From Paraphysoderma sedebokerense (taxonomy: Eukaryota > Blastocladiomycota > Physodermatomycetes > Physodermatales > Physodermataceae), in contig JAHLJZ010000117.1 in assembly GCA_025602915.1 (NCBI GenBank), positions 1-63,165 on the forward strand: a stretch of DNA of 63,165 nucleotides, written 5' to 3'. The position numbers and the translations under genes were made by a program. Below are positions 1-13,600 of the stretch, piece by piece. Position 1 is the first letter of the stretch, and every line of letters begins with the position of its first letter. The notes beneath the pieces are model-generated. The model worked only from the letters and a program-made list of their open reading frames with translations. It searched no databases and was not told the origin of the DNA.

Positions 1-3000
1 ATAGGAGTTCAGGGTTAAACATGAAAAATGAAACCCCATTCATTGTTGTGTGGAAGCCGGAAGTCCAGTTCAATTTCAACTCTCGTACAATCGAGTTCAT
101 TTGGATGAAATTGATGATAATCGTCGCAAATCCAAGACTGATGTTATTGAATTGTCAGTAGGAACCCTATGAAAATATGACTGCAACATGAGTCATTATA
201 TACCTTGGTCTATTGCGAAGGTTCATGGGAAAGGTTAGAATACCGGAACCGTTTTCAATGAATCAAGAAGATGGCACATACCCGTTCTCGGCATATCGAA
301 TGATTACAGATACCAGAATGGCCCCACCAAAAAACATAGCCAAAATTGTCAATAGTGTTCCTGTCGCATCCCCTTGGCAACGCAAGCATTCTTTGTTTAA
401 CTTATAGTAACCAGCAGAACACTGGCCGCATCCCGATAATTAAATGAAGTGAGACACCCTGAACCAAACGAAAACATTTGTAATTTCAATTATGAGATAC
501 TTACTTATGCCGGTATATCCGACCGTGCATTCAGAGTTTTCTGACCCCGCACAACCGTCACGGGACGCACAGGGGACGAAGACACCATCTCTGCTTTTCC
601 AATTGCCCCTAGCCGGAATCGGGGCATGCTGACCGTTCGGGCTTTAATCATAAAGACAATGGAATTTAGACCAACACGAATGAACGAAAGCTAACGGAAT
701 CGTTGTACCTGCACACCGCATTGTTTGGGCAACTAGCGCAGACCCGTCGCAAAGAGGGATTGAAGACATTAAGAAAAAGCGGGGCACAAGAGACGCTAAA
801 TTTCAGTGTACAATTTCTTGAGGTCAAGCCGTAGTTATTCACCGCGTAGTACGATATCTTATCCGTGGGTAACCAAGTCCTGAGACAAACATTCTCGAGT
901 TAATACAGTAGGCCATCGTGAGCAAATTCAGGTAGGAGGACAGACCTATTGGCAACAGCGTATGTTGCAACATAACGAACAGTGTTTTCCTGAAAAGGCT
1001 GATCATATTTCATGGGTATCGCATCCTCTGATTGCAGAGAGGTAAGATTCCCGCTCTGAGGTGGAGTGGATATCTTTAGCCGAAGTCTATGCATACATTT
1101 AGGATGTTAGTGTCTATACCAAATTCAAATATTGACATTGAACGTACTTGTCACTGAAAATATCCCGCGTCGTTAACGTTAAAGCGTCATTTATAAGGGC
1201 TTCTGCTTCACAATTTAAATATGGCGCTACAGCAATTCTGACTTTGATGGGATTCGTCCTCGAACCCCCGTTCTTATCTAAGAAATAATGGATTAAATTC
1301 CCTGTCCAGTACTCAAATAATCACAAAACAAGTAATAACTCACCGCGACAATAATACTGCAGATGAAATATCCCATGGTAATTGGGAGAAGGCTGATACC
1401 AGAGCGATCCATTGATGTCAACGAGAGTCTCTTTGGCCTCGACCACTGGGGTATCGCTCCCCTCCATGATAAAAAACTGCCCGTAATCACTAGCGGGTAG
1501 CGCAACGATCACATACTGCAATTGTTCAGGTGCACCAGGGTAATCAGGACATTGCGTTAAATTAATCCTTTTCCTTTCTAGGGGATCTCGAATAAGTTCC
1601 GAGATTTCATCAATCGGGGTGTAATAAGTGATGGTCAAGTTATTATTTGAAACTCGACTCTCTGCGCGTACTTCAATTGGAATTGTTGAACTTGGTTGTC
1701 CTGGCGGCACCAAACAGCTGAGGCCATCAGGCTCCAGTCGTACATCCAAACACACTTCCCTCTCCCCTATGAAAACTTCAAGGTCATCGAGTCTGTCGAC
1801 GTTATCAACGACAATATTCAGTCGCACACCGCCATCTATGATAGAGTTAGGTTCAACATGCAGAAACATATATTTATGTTTTTCCATCTGAATCTAAAGT
1901 CAACAAACCGGCGGGGACATACTGAGGCTCAACAGCATTAATTTGAGGCGGCCCGTAGGATAATTCACTAAAGGATTCCACACTCCATTGATGTGGAAGG
2001 TATGCGAATTCGAATTTGAAAACAACATCTAGGGAAGTTGTCATTTTAGAATTCTTTGTCAGCAGCATGGTGTGCCCAGAAATGTCTGAATAGTTACATA
2101 CTAGTTTCAACACCCCGAGGAATGCTTATCCGCAATACTTCCGGATCCCATTGCACATTACGAGCAAGATTTCTACCGACATACACCTGGGGAACGAGGG
2201 ACAAATTTCCGTTGTTTAATTCAACTGGCGGGACGGAAAATCTAATTGAGATCGTGTCATTTTCCCTTATCAAGCCCGTTTCTCTTGGAATTTGTGGAAT
2301 GATGCTCGAAATTTCAAAAGAGGCGAAGTGATAAGAGTCAAAAGTCGACCGGCCTGAATAAGTGGACATCCACATAACTTGTAAGGCTTTAGCGGCGTTA
2401 TTCAGATCAATTCGTGAAATGATGTCGTCTCCGGGGAAAGATAAGACCAACTTCGCTACGGTTGACAAATCGTTGTTGTGATATTTAAGAATGTAGATAT
2501 CTGATTTCGTAGTGCCGTTGCATTCGTGGTCGCAATAAACGGAGCCCGTATCGCTTACGACGGCTGTATATACGAATCCATCCGCCACTGTAATATCCAT
2601 TTGAAGATGCGACCCGACTGACACAGGTACCGGTAAGACTGCAGTACCCTGATCGGTTTCATTTTGATCAAACTTTTGCAGCAATACCTGGCTATAATTC
2701 GTTTGAGGACTCTGATGTAGGAAAAACGATGAATTTGTATCGTAATCGTAGCTATATGATGCAAAACCTGCAACGCGGGCTGATTCTGATACCGGCGTTG
2801 TCTTAAGAGTGATGAAGCTAGTATAATTTGGATGAAGATAAGTGATTCTTGTGTCGTTTCTCAACATAACTTGATATCTAGATTTATTCTGGTAGTTTAA
2901 AACCATCGTGCGAACGAAATGCGACTCCGTGTAATTGTATTTTTCCGAGAATATTCCGGTTTCATAACCGAATACTCCGATATATGTTGCATTGCGTCCT

Positions 3001-3802
3001 CCGGGTGACGGTAAGTCATGCTGGTAAAGTCCTACCATGAGAGCTCCCATCTTCCAGTCTAACGCAATGTAGCTGTGTAAAAAGATGATTGTTAATTACG
3101 ATGTCAGTTTACAACATTTGGCACGGACTTACGGATTTTCTAAGTCGTATATTGGACAGTCTTTGTAGAAAGCCATACTCAGATTGCTCATTCTATGTGC
3201 TTGTACGCGCAAGCCTGAGATGCTACTGAATGCAACGGCAAAAATTCTATTAGAACTGCGTTCTATAGTGAAGGAGACCGTAGACCACCGTCTAAAGTGG
3301 GCGTTAACAAAACATTTATAAAGCTTCATAATTTCTTTTTCAAGTAAAAATTTTGAATTAACCTTTCACGATCGAAAGTCCAGTTTTGCAAAGAAAATGT
3401 CCCGATTGACTGAAAGATGTTCGAGTCCACAGGTAATGGTGTCAATGTGGGAGGAGGTATTAAAGTGATAGTCATGTCACCGTTATTCTCCGACACTGGT
3501 GTTACCAGAGTTTGTGAAGTAGTCGTTATGTTTGTCGCATTTGAGTTGCGATTTTTATCGGTGTATACCATAATTTGTTCACTTGCGTTGTATCCGATAA
3601 AAATGTAAGTGTCATAATCATATTTCAATGTTTGGATCACATGTGCAGTTGAGTTCGAAAGTTCGAATTGAGTTGAATTTTGTATATACCAAGGGCTGGG
3701 AATAGAGTGGAGGGCTGACAGTTGGCCAGCAAAAGAAAACACTACTAAATAGACGAGATACTGGAAGAAAGCGAATTGGAGACTGCCTCTGTTGAGGAGC
3801 AT
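1..3802 (-). CDS. Receptor-like IPT/TIG multi-pass membrane protein, copy A (3' end cut by window start)
   Basis: This is the third paralog of the array, and its C-terminal part lies outside the window. The start ATG at 3802-3800 opens a signal peptide, followed by the SPWYIQ motif shared by all three copies. Exon 1 (3802-3363) and the exon carrying the following RRWSTVSF segment splice in phase 2. The ectodomain is rich in N-x-S/T sites. The IPT/TIG domain runs about 1320-1890, then come Cys-rich exons (CxSCPNNAVC near 745-760, GYYKLNKECLRC near 375-415) and the first membrane segments. One defect is visible. The intron acceptor before the GYYKLNK exon reads tatcgg (minus strand, about 431-436), where copy B has tttcag, so the expected AG is missing. 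The other exons I checked are open. Copy A is therefore probably decaying or spliced differently. The function is unknown; the layout suggests a cell-surface receptor. Confidence 0.65.
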
Positions 3803-4482
3803 GTTTCTGGGCGACGAGTTAGTCCGTTATGGGTTTGGCTGGAAGGAAGCAAGTTATGGAGCGGAGCTGAGTGGACAGACATACAGCGTATGTGTAGGAA
3901 TAAGTTATATCTGAAATGTGTAGCTGAATTCTGGCATTTCGTATTGAATCGATTAAAAGCATGAATGTGGGGCATTTCTGCGTCACGAACACGATTAAGT
4001 CAGTCTCCCGTGTCGACCGTGGCGCGATTCGCGAAGTCAAAAGACTCCAGATCTCGAAATTCAAGGCAGAGCAAAGACAGAGCAAGGACTATATACTTGG
4101 GCTGACGGCCTGACCCGTGCTTAAAGTGCTTCACATACATTATTTCTGGATTCAAATGTCTGTTTTGTGGATTCTAAAGCTCTGGACAAATCTACCAAGT
4201 ATCTAGGATTTAGTAGTATTCTAGTATCTACCGCTTCTATGTATGATCTATCTCCACCGCACCGTGAGACAGTGAGAGAACCCATACCACATGGTGCCTG
4301 GTGGTGCATTCTGTTGGAACACTTTTATGTATCTCACATTCCAACTTTCTCAACTTTACTCTCCAAATTTCTAATGATTGCCTATAAGATGCGGAAATCG
4401 GTAACTGTATCACTGATACATCCATTAAGCGTCACACCAACTCTATATTCTACAGTATATACAGTCACTTATTTGATTTATT
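3803..4482. other. Spacer between receptor copies A and B
   Basis: This 680-bp stretch holds the promoter and 5' UTR of copy A and the 3' flank of copy B. Short open frames occur on both strands but show no motif, splice pattern or similarity to the neighbours, and I see no gene here. Confidence 0.5.
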
Positions 4483-7400
4483 CTAAACATCCTGTCCCAT
4501 TAATTGCAATCGAGATGCAGCCTGCGTCACCATTTTCTTCTTCGGTCGCTTCTCCTCTTTACCAGAGCTTGTCGATTTATTTTTTATCGCACTTGAAAAT
4601 TCATACGCCACAGCAACCGCAGTGGCTACAATAAATAATGCCATGACCGTTAAAAGAATCGCGGTTAACACAAGTCTTTGATCTTCGTAAGGAAATTGAT
4701 CCGTGAATAACAGCAATCCTATTCCAAGTATCGCAGCGCTGCAGACACTTGATAATGACTCGAGTTTGTTCAAACTTTCGTGCGTGTAGGCTTTATATTC
4801 GTGATAAAAAACGTATGAAATGAAGCAAACGAATAACATCATGAGCACTTGAAGCGTTGCGTATCTAGTGTGCAAGGTTAGTTTTGACAACGTCAAGTAA
4901 TAGCAGGGTTGGTCTTGATCGACATATACGCACCGAGTAAAAAACTGTTGAATGGAAATCACCAAAAATTTCAGTAAAATTTGAACGAATACGAGATACT
5001 GGAATTCGGGCTTCACGTATATGTATTCGGATATAGCTTCTTTGCAAATCTTTTTCATCCGAATAAAGAAAGCACCTTGATGCTTTCCTTGATAAAAGAA
5101 ATAAAATATTATGAAAAAGTATGCCGGGATGCCGATCACGTACAATCTAACATTTAGAGTTGAAGGAAATCATGTTAACGCTATCTTCCAGTATGTCGGA
5201 TTAATTGAATCGAAAAATCACACTCACACGACTCCTGACCAGGCCATAACTTGGTTCTCATTCCACCACTCTTCTTCATAACAACGGAGACCAGGGTCGG
5301 AATCTAAAAGTCAAAAAAGCAATGTCAATGGTACGCCGTAAATGAGATCACCAAACTAATTATCGTAAGGACATTACCAAGATACGAGTACCCGTCTGCT
5401 TCCTTTGTACAGTCAAAGAATCAGGTAAAATGTTATAAGTTGTCGAGGATCATCGAAAATACCGCATGATTAAACGAAAAACTTACGACAAAGATTTAGA
5501 CGCCACGATTAAATATATGAAAGTCAAAATTGTATTGAATCCTCTCAGCAGTGCAAACAACATGTCGGACTGATGCCGCTTTAGAGCAGCTGCATCAGGG
5601 ACCTTGTATGCGCGACCACCCCAAGACGCCAATAATCCCATCAGACGATTCATAGGGATCCGCACAATTCTAGTGTTGCAAGCCGCGAAGAAAAGTAATA
5701 AGGAGATCAAAGCGAGTGGGATACCGAGGATTAGTCGAAACTTGAAACTGTAACTGTTGCCTTGAATCGGCAGGAAGCACTCGGGAGATAGGAGTTCAGG
5801 GTTAAACATGAAAAATGAAACCCCATCCATTGTTGTGTGGAAACCTGGAATTAAGTTTTAATGAACACAATATTCGTTCGGCCAGGTTCGATATCAACGT
5901 ATTGATTATACCTGAAGTCCAGTTCAATTTCAATTCTAGTACAATAGAGTTCATTTGGACAAAGTTAATGACAATCGTCGCAAACCCAAGACTGATTCCA
6001 TTGAATCGTCAGAAGCAACACTTTACAAATATGACTGGAACCTGAATCGGTATATACCTTGGTCTATTGGGAAGGTTAGAATAATGCATCCATTCAACCC
6101 AAGCTAGAAAATAACACATACCCATTCTCCGCATAACGAATGATTACGGACACCAGAATGGCCCCACCAATTAGTATAGCCAAAATCGTCAATAGTGTCC
6201 CTGTCGCATCCCCTTGGCAACGCAAGCATTCTTTGTTTGTTCAACTTATAGTACCCAGCAGAACACGCCGCATCCTGAAAATTGAATGGAGCAAGACAAC
6301 TCTGACCAATGGAAAAATATATCATTGAATTTTGGGATACTAACTTATGCCGGTATATCCGACAGTGCATTCTGAATTTTGACCCCCCACAAGCATCGCG
6401 CGAAGCACAAGGGACGAATACACCGTCCCTACTTTTCCAATTGCCCCTAGCCGGAATCGGGGCATGTTGACCGTTCGGGCTTTAATCATAAAGACAACGG
6501 AATTTAGACTAACACGAATGGGAAAAAGAGAAGGGAATCGATGTACCTGCACACCGCGTTGTTTGGACAACTCGCACAGATTCGTCGCAAAGAGGGGGTT
6601 GAAGACATTAAGAAATAGCGGAGCACAAGAAACGCTAAATTTCAGTGTACAATTTCTAGAAGTCTGCCGTCGCTATTTTCCGCGTAGTACGTTATCTGAT
6701 CCGTGGGTAACCAAGTCCTGAGACAAACACTCTGAGTTGGCACAGTAAGCCATTGCGAGCGAATTCAGTTGGGAATACGGACCTATTGGCAACAGCGTAT
6801 GTCGCCACATAACGAACAGTATTTTCTTGAAAACCTGATCGTATTTCACGGGCGTCGCATCCTCTGATCGCAAAGAGGTGAGATTCCCGCGCTGAGGTGG
6901 AGTGGATATCTTTAACCAGAGTCTACGCATGCATTCGCAGCGAAATTAATGTCTATGTCAGATTCCAACACTGATTCTGAACGTACGTACGTCTCTTCGG
7001 AAAGATCCAGCGTTGTTAGCGTTACAGTATCGTTTGTGAGGACTTCCGCTTCACAGTTCAAAGATGGTGCCACAGCAATTCTGACGGTGATGGGGTTCGT
7101 TTTCGAAGTTCCATTCTTATCTAAGAAATTGCATGCCAAAATTCACTGCCATGTATTCAAATGGCAATGAAACATACAGCGGCTTACCACGGCAATAATA
7201 CTGCAGACGAAAAATCCCATGATAACTTGCAGTAGGCTGATACCAAAGCGATCCATTAGTGTCAAGTAGTGGGACATTTTTGGCCTCAATCAAGGCGGTA
7301 TCGCTCCCTCCGCATCAAAAAACTGTCCATAATCACTGGGAGGTACCGCAACGATAACATACTGCAAACGCTCAGGTGCCCGGTAGTAATCAGGACATTG

Positions 7401-9645
7401 AGTTAAATTAATCCTTTTCTTCTTTTGGCGATCTTGAATAAGTTCCGAGATTTCATTAATCGGGGTGTAATAAGTGATGGTCAGGTTATTATTTGAAGAT
7501 TGGCCCCCGGCTTGTACCATAAGTGGAACTGTCAATCCTGGCTCTCCTTGGGGAGCCAAACAACTGAGACCGCCAGTCTCAAGTCGTACATCCAAACACA
7601 CAGCCCCGTCCCCAATCGATACTTGAAGATCATCGAGTCCGTCGACGTTTTCAACGACAATATTCAGTCGTACGCCGCCGTCTATGATACAGATAGTTTA
7701 ATGCAGGAAAGAAATACTAAAACATATATTGAAAAAGCAACCAACCAACTGGGACAAATTGAGGATCAACAGAAATAATTTGAGGTGGTTCGTAGGAGAA
7801 ATAGGTATGATATCTACACTTGGTGCATGCGGAAGATATGGAAAGTCAACCCTAACTGGAGTTTCTGTAGTTTTAATGTTAGTTCCGCCCTTGATTGGCT
7901 GGAAATAGTCCAAAATGCCGCCATTACCTATTCCAACGCCCTGAGGAACTGAGACAATAATTGTCTCATTTGTCCATTTCACACTACGAGACTTTCTCTT
8001 TCCAATAATTACATTTGGGACCAGTAACATTCCGAGTTGTAATTCCGCAATTGGAACGGAAAATTCGATTAGCAAAGTATAGTTCTCTCTTATCAGACTC
8101 CCTGTAGGCTCAGCTACCGGGAGGATGTCCGTAATCCTAAAAGGGGCGAAGCTAAACGAATACAACACCGAGCCACTTGGATTCTTGGTAATCCACATGA
8201 CGTTTAATGCCCCTGTAGTACTATCTAAGTGCATCTGTGGAATAATATCGTCATCAGGTGTAGACAAGATTAATCTTGACTTCAGCAACAAATCATTCTT
8301 GTCATATTGAAAAATATAGATATCGGATTTTGCGGTGCTGTTGCATCCTTGATCGCAATAGACTGAGCTCGCATCAGGGACAACGGCGGTATATACGATA
8401 ACATCCGATACTTCAATATTCATTTGAAGATGCGATCCGATAGACACATTGACAGGTAAAATTTGGTGCCACATATAACTGTCGTCATCGTTAAACTTCT
8501 GCAGCCATACTTCGCTAAAACCATCTTTCGGACTTTGAGATAGGTAATACGATATACTTGTAGCGATGTCGCAATCGTGTATTGCAAAGCCGGGCAATCG
8601 CCAATGTACAGGTAACAAATCTGTCATTCTTATTTCTGTATCAATAAATTCCGTGATATCAGAGTTCGGAACGAGATGAATAATATTTGTGGCGTTGATT
8701 AGTTTTATTGTATAATCGGGGGCGTAAGTGCGGTTAAGAGTCATCGAGTAGAGAAAATAAGGCTCGCTGCGGTTATATTTTGGCACGAATATATTTCTTT
8801 CTGTAGGTGGATCCCACTCGTACCCAACGGCGCCGGTATACCATATTTTATTGTCGATTACTGTCGGAGGGTCATGTTGGTAGAGACTTATCATCAGTGA
8901 GCCATTTCTCCAATCCAACACGATATACCTGTTTGGAAATTAACGCTAGATAAGACCATTGAAATCCTTGTTACAACTTAGTTTGAGACTTACGGATATT
9001 CTATATCGGAAATCGGATAACTTTCCCGTAACGTTTTGCTTAGGTTGCCCAGATGATGAGCACTAATCGCCATGCCATCAATGTTATTGAATGCCACGGC
9101 ATAAAGCTTTGGCTCACTTTTGTTAGGCCAATGCTGAAAGAGACCGTAAACCAACGGCTAAAATTACGATTTATGAATTGCTAAATCAATATAAGGTTGC
9201 CCTTCGCCGAGGGGAAAAACCCACAGAGATTGTCAACGTACCTTGTCCGATCGAATGTCCAAAGTGGCAACGTGAAGTTTCCATAATCAGTAAATTTTAT
9301 CGCGCCGGAATCAGTGGAAAGTAAAGTAGACGCTGTTTCAAAACCAATACCCTCATTCCGAGAAGGTGCTGGAAACGAAGCATTCGGATTGAGGATGGCA
9401 GTTTTGTACAATTTAATGACACTGCTGCCGTTCATCCCAGTAAATATATAGTAATCACTGAAATGTTTTAATGTTTGGATGGCATGCGCTTCTGGGTGCA
9501 TAGATAGAGCATTACTTGCGTTCTGGATGTACCATGGGCTTGTCACCTTTTGCAATGCCAACACTCGACCAGCGAAAGGCACCAAAACCGAAATAAGGAG
9601 AGGTAGAAAGAAACGGAGGTAGTGATGATTTCTGCAAAGGACCAT
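4483..9645 (-). pseudogene. Receptor-like IPT/TIG multi-pass membrane protein, copy B (disrupted)
   Basis: Copy B has the same gene plan as copies A and C. It starts at ATG 9645 with a signal peptide and SPWYIQ, has a long intact ectodomain exon (about 7698-8930) and an intact multi-TM C-terminus (4483-5145 and 5483-5830, with FNPELLSPECF). Several middle exons are out of frame when aligned base by base with A and C. The second exon (about 9000-9170) shifts frame. The IPT exon is 1 bp short near 7305. The exon at 6790-6930 is 1 bp short near 6834. The next exon has compensating -1/+1 changes around a stop (about 6595-6665). The exon near 6380 is 2 bp short, and the GYYKLNK exon has -2 and +4 changes (6220-6275). 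With at least seven breaks it cannot give a full-length product by ordinary splicing. It is probably a recently decayed paralog, since A and B are still close at nucleotide level. Confidence 0.75.
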
Positions 9646-10633
9646 GTTTCCGAATTGCTGCTAAATGACAAAAAATACAATTGCCCCAGATAACACTTGT
9701 AATGGCTGATATAAGATTTCTGTTCTAGATTTTCTTCGAAAATATAGATGGCCGGAGTTTAGGAGACGCGAAAGTACAATTCGGTGGTAGTTGAAAAATA
9801 CTATATTACCTAAAAATTTGAAGGCATCCCTTTTCTGAAATTTGCAGGGGAAGAGAAATGGAGAAACAGTAAAGTGTAATGGGGGGCAGGTTGGTGTGCA
9901 ATTCCATATCGCAAGACATATTCATTCCAGAACAGATTTCTGAGATTACCCGATCGGTTTTGGTGACAGTCACGCATGCCGCCATGTCTTCCTCGATCTC
10001 CCACTTTTCTCTCAGACAGAAAGTTGCGATCTGTTGCAAATCTGTGATATCATAATTCGTTTCACCGGGAGAAAACAGAGGATGTGGCTGTTGTAAAGAA
10101 AATCTTACAAGTGATAAATAATTTTTGTCTGGTTGTTTGCCCGCATTAGATCAAGGGTTTGGTATGCAATTCCGTATTGGTTATCAAAACACTATCGGGA
10201 CCCAAATTTATGCCAGATTCTAGAATGAGGTTTTCGAGATTACCCGATCGCTTTCGAGTTTCGGTGACATTCGCAGTTTTCTCCCTCGATCTCCCACTTT
10301 TCTCGCAATTAGAAAGTTTGGATAATTCGTTTGGGAGAAAAAATGAATGTGGTCTTTTTGTGAAGCAAACTGCAAAACGTAACATACTCACAAGTGTTTA
10401 CTAATTTCTGTCCGGATATTTGCCCGCATTAGATCCAGCAAGCACGAAACTTGAAGGAGGGACTTCGCATCTTTGGCTCATTTGGGACACCTGTTTCACA
10501 ATTAAGAGGCAATTGAATTTACAAATAGCGTTACAGAAAATATAGGGAGAATGCAATACAAGTATATTATGACATACTACAACAACACAGTTTGCACTAT
10601 ATTACATGGGAATTGATACCTCCAATTAATAAA
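9646..10633. repeat. Spacer with a diverged direct repeat of about 260 bp (about 9890-10150 and 10157-10436)
   Basis: Two diverged direct copies lie head to tail between the start of copy B and the end of copy C. Both contain gagattacccgatcg, then ctcgatctcccacttttctc, and both end with tttgcccgcattagatc. They carry no convincing coding frame. The repeat sits upstream of copy B, so it could be promoter DNA duplicated along with the receptor genes. Confidence 0.7.
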
Positions 10634-13600
10634 TTATGCTTTTAGTAACTCAATTTTAGATGCCGCTACAGAGGAAGGCCCGTTTTTATCTTTGTTAGTC
10701 GCACGCTTTTTGTGACAACACCTCGCGTTTGTCAAAACACTAGTAAACTCGTACAAGGCTGCAACAACTGTAGCAATTAAGAAAAGCGCGATCAGGGATA
10801 AAAGAACAACGGTCAATAAGAACCTCTCGTTTTCCGCGGGGAATTGATCTATATATAACAGCATTCCTATCGCTAAAATAAATGCGCTCAGAACACTGGA
10901 TAATGTTTCCAGGTGATTCAGACTTCTGTATGTGTAAGGCTGATGACTGTGATAAAAAATGAATGATATCACACAGATCAGGATTAGTAGTAAGATTTGT
11001 AGACCGCCGTATCTATTGTCGCCATGTTAGGAAAGAAAATAATACGATTTTTCAAAACTTAAAGTACAAACTTGGTAAAAAATCGTTGAATAGTGATGAC
11101 AAGCAGCTTCAGTAGAATTTGCACGAATATGAGGTATTGATATTGCGGCTTGACGTATGTGTTTTGGGATATGACTTCCCTACACAAAGTCCTCATTCGA
11201 ATGAAGAATGCATGCTTCTGTTTCTCTTGGTACACAAAATAGAACACAACAAAGAAGTAGATCGGAATTCCAAGCACATATAAACTATTAAAGCGCAATA
11301 TTAGAATTCACATTCGAATGCGCGATTCCTCAAAAAAGTGCGACTTACCAAAAACCCAACCAAGCGAATAACACATTTTCGTGCCACCAACTTTCTTCGT
11401 AACAACGCATACTTGGCTCCGCATCTGCAACAAGCTCGATCAGCAGCAGTCACCAAGAATTTGCGATGTCATTAAAATCTTACCAAGGTAATAATAGCCG
11501 TCAGATTCTTTGGTGCAATCGAAAAACCTGACATGAACAGTTAGCACCGAAGCTTCAGTGGCATACAGGATACAATGTATACTCACGACAAAGATTTTGC
11601 GGCAATTGTAATGTACACTAAAGACAATATAGTGTTAAAACCTCTAGCGATTCCAAAATACGCTTCCTTCTGACGCCGTAGTAGGGTGTCGTCGTCTGGT
11701 CTTTGGTACCCACGACGAAAACATTTCGAACAAACTTCAATCGCGCGGTAGATTGGAATACGAAAAATTCTGGCATTAAATATCGCGAACAGTAACAAGA
11801 ATGCCATCAGAACAAGAGGAATGGCAAGAATTATCCGCAACTTCAACCCGAACGGATTGTCTTCAGTGGGGATGAAGCATTCAGGGGAAGACAGTTCGGG
11901 ATTGAACATCACAAATGAGACAGCATTTAACGTCATCCGAAAACCTATATGAACATTAACAACCAGTTTAAGGCATGTCGTATCCTTCCCGGAAAATTGA
12001 AAAAGAAAGTTTATGTTCACGCACCTGGCGTCCAGTTTAACTGTAAGTCTCCAACAATAAGAAGGATTTGAATGAAATTGATAACGACGGTTGCGAAACC
12101 CAAACTAAAGAAATATCGTCAGTACCGAGTACCCACATGGTTGCAATAACAGAGCTTGAGTTACACACCATGGCCTGTCGAAAAAAGTATTTCAGTTCAA
12201 GTAAAAACATAAATGCATCGATTAAATTTACATACCCATTCGCAGCTAGACGGATAATTCCATACACCAATATGCCCCCGGCAACAAATATACCCAGAGT
12301 TATCAAGAGACTTGTTGTCGCGTCACCTTTACAGGGTAGGCAGTCCTTGTTCAACTTATAGTATCCTTTAGCGCAAACTCCACACCCTGGTAACCAGCCG
12401 TTAGTAAGGCACAGAATGCAATGACATTGCAACCAAACACCTACGTGTCCCTGAATATCCGACCAAGCATTCTCCGTTTTCAAGACCAGGGCAGGCCTCT
12501 TTCGGCACACAAGGTAGAAAGTCATTATCTGTACTTTTCCAATGTCCCTGCCTGGCGAACGGAGCATGTGCACCGATTGGACTAAACCATGGGAGAACTT
12601 GCATTAATATGAAGTATCCAAGAACAGAGAATGTGACTTTCAAACCTGCAAATTGCATTCGCTGGACAGTTTACACAAATATGGATTGACGAATGATTGA
12701 AGACGTTGAGGAATAATGGTGCGCAGGAGATTGTAAATTTTAAATTACAAGTCTCGGATCTGATATTCATATTATCGACAGCAAAATACGATATCTCATC
12801 GAATGGCAATATTGACCTGAATATCAATCAGTTAAGCATTTTCGAATACAGTTAAGACTTATAATCACCTATTCTCAATGTCAAACATTGTACTGTATCG
12901 TAAGGAGTTTGCTTGAAATCGTGATCCTATTGTTATATTAACGTCATCGTTGGATTCTAAAAATATGAGCTTTCCTCTATTCGGTGCCTTTGATAGCTCT
13001 AACAAAAGTCTGATGTGGGAAAGCCAACATGAGTTTTAAAACATGCAGAGATGGAATTATGAGAAGTTTTCCCTTACCCGTCCGCTTTCAGATTCCTTCT
13101 AGTTAGAACGATGGTATCTGATATAAGGATTTCATTTTGACAAATCAAGTCAGGGAACACCGAAATCTCAACTTCGGATTCTTTGACACTACGAGATGTA
13201 TTTTGTTTGTCTTTACAATATCGTTAATCAATACTGACAAATAAAGAATATGGCCACGCATAACGATGGATGACGCTGAAAAGTGAACATACCGATGCAG
13301 AAATACTTGAAAGAGAATAACCCATGGAAATTTTGTTTTGGACTGTACCACACGGATCCGCCTCGATCAGTCAGGGACGCATTGTATTTTTCTAAAACGA
13401 CATGAGACGAGTTTCCTTCTTCGTATTGAGAAAATACTCCAACATTATCATCCGGTACTTCAGTGATCCTAAATTCCAAGTCTTCGAACTGTCCGACAAA
13501 ATCGGGACATCGAGTTAAATTGATTAAAGTGTTTTCTGTATTTTCACGGATCCTAATTGACATTTTATCGGTCGGGGGGAAGTAAGTGAACTGAGATGTA

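Noticed and set aside
4167-4634. 155-codon plus-strand frame
   Set aside because: Overlaps the 3' end of receptor copy B antisense, with no motif.
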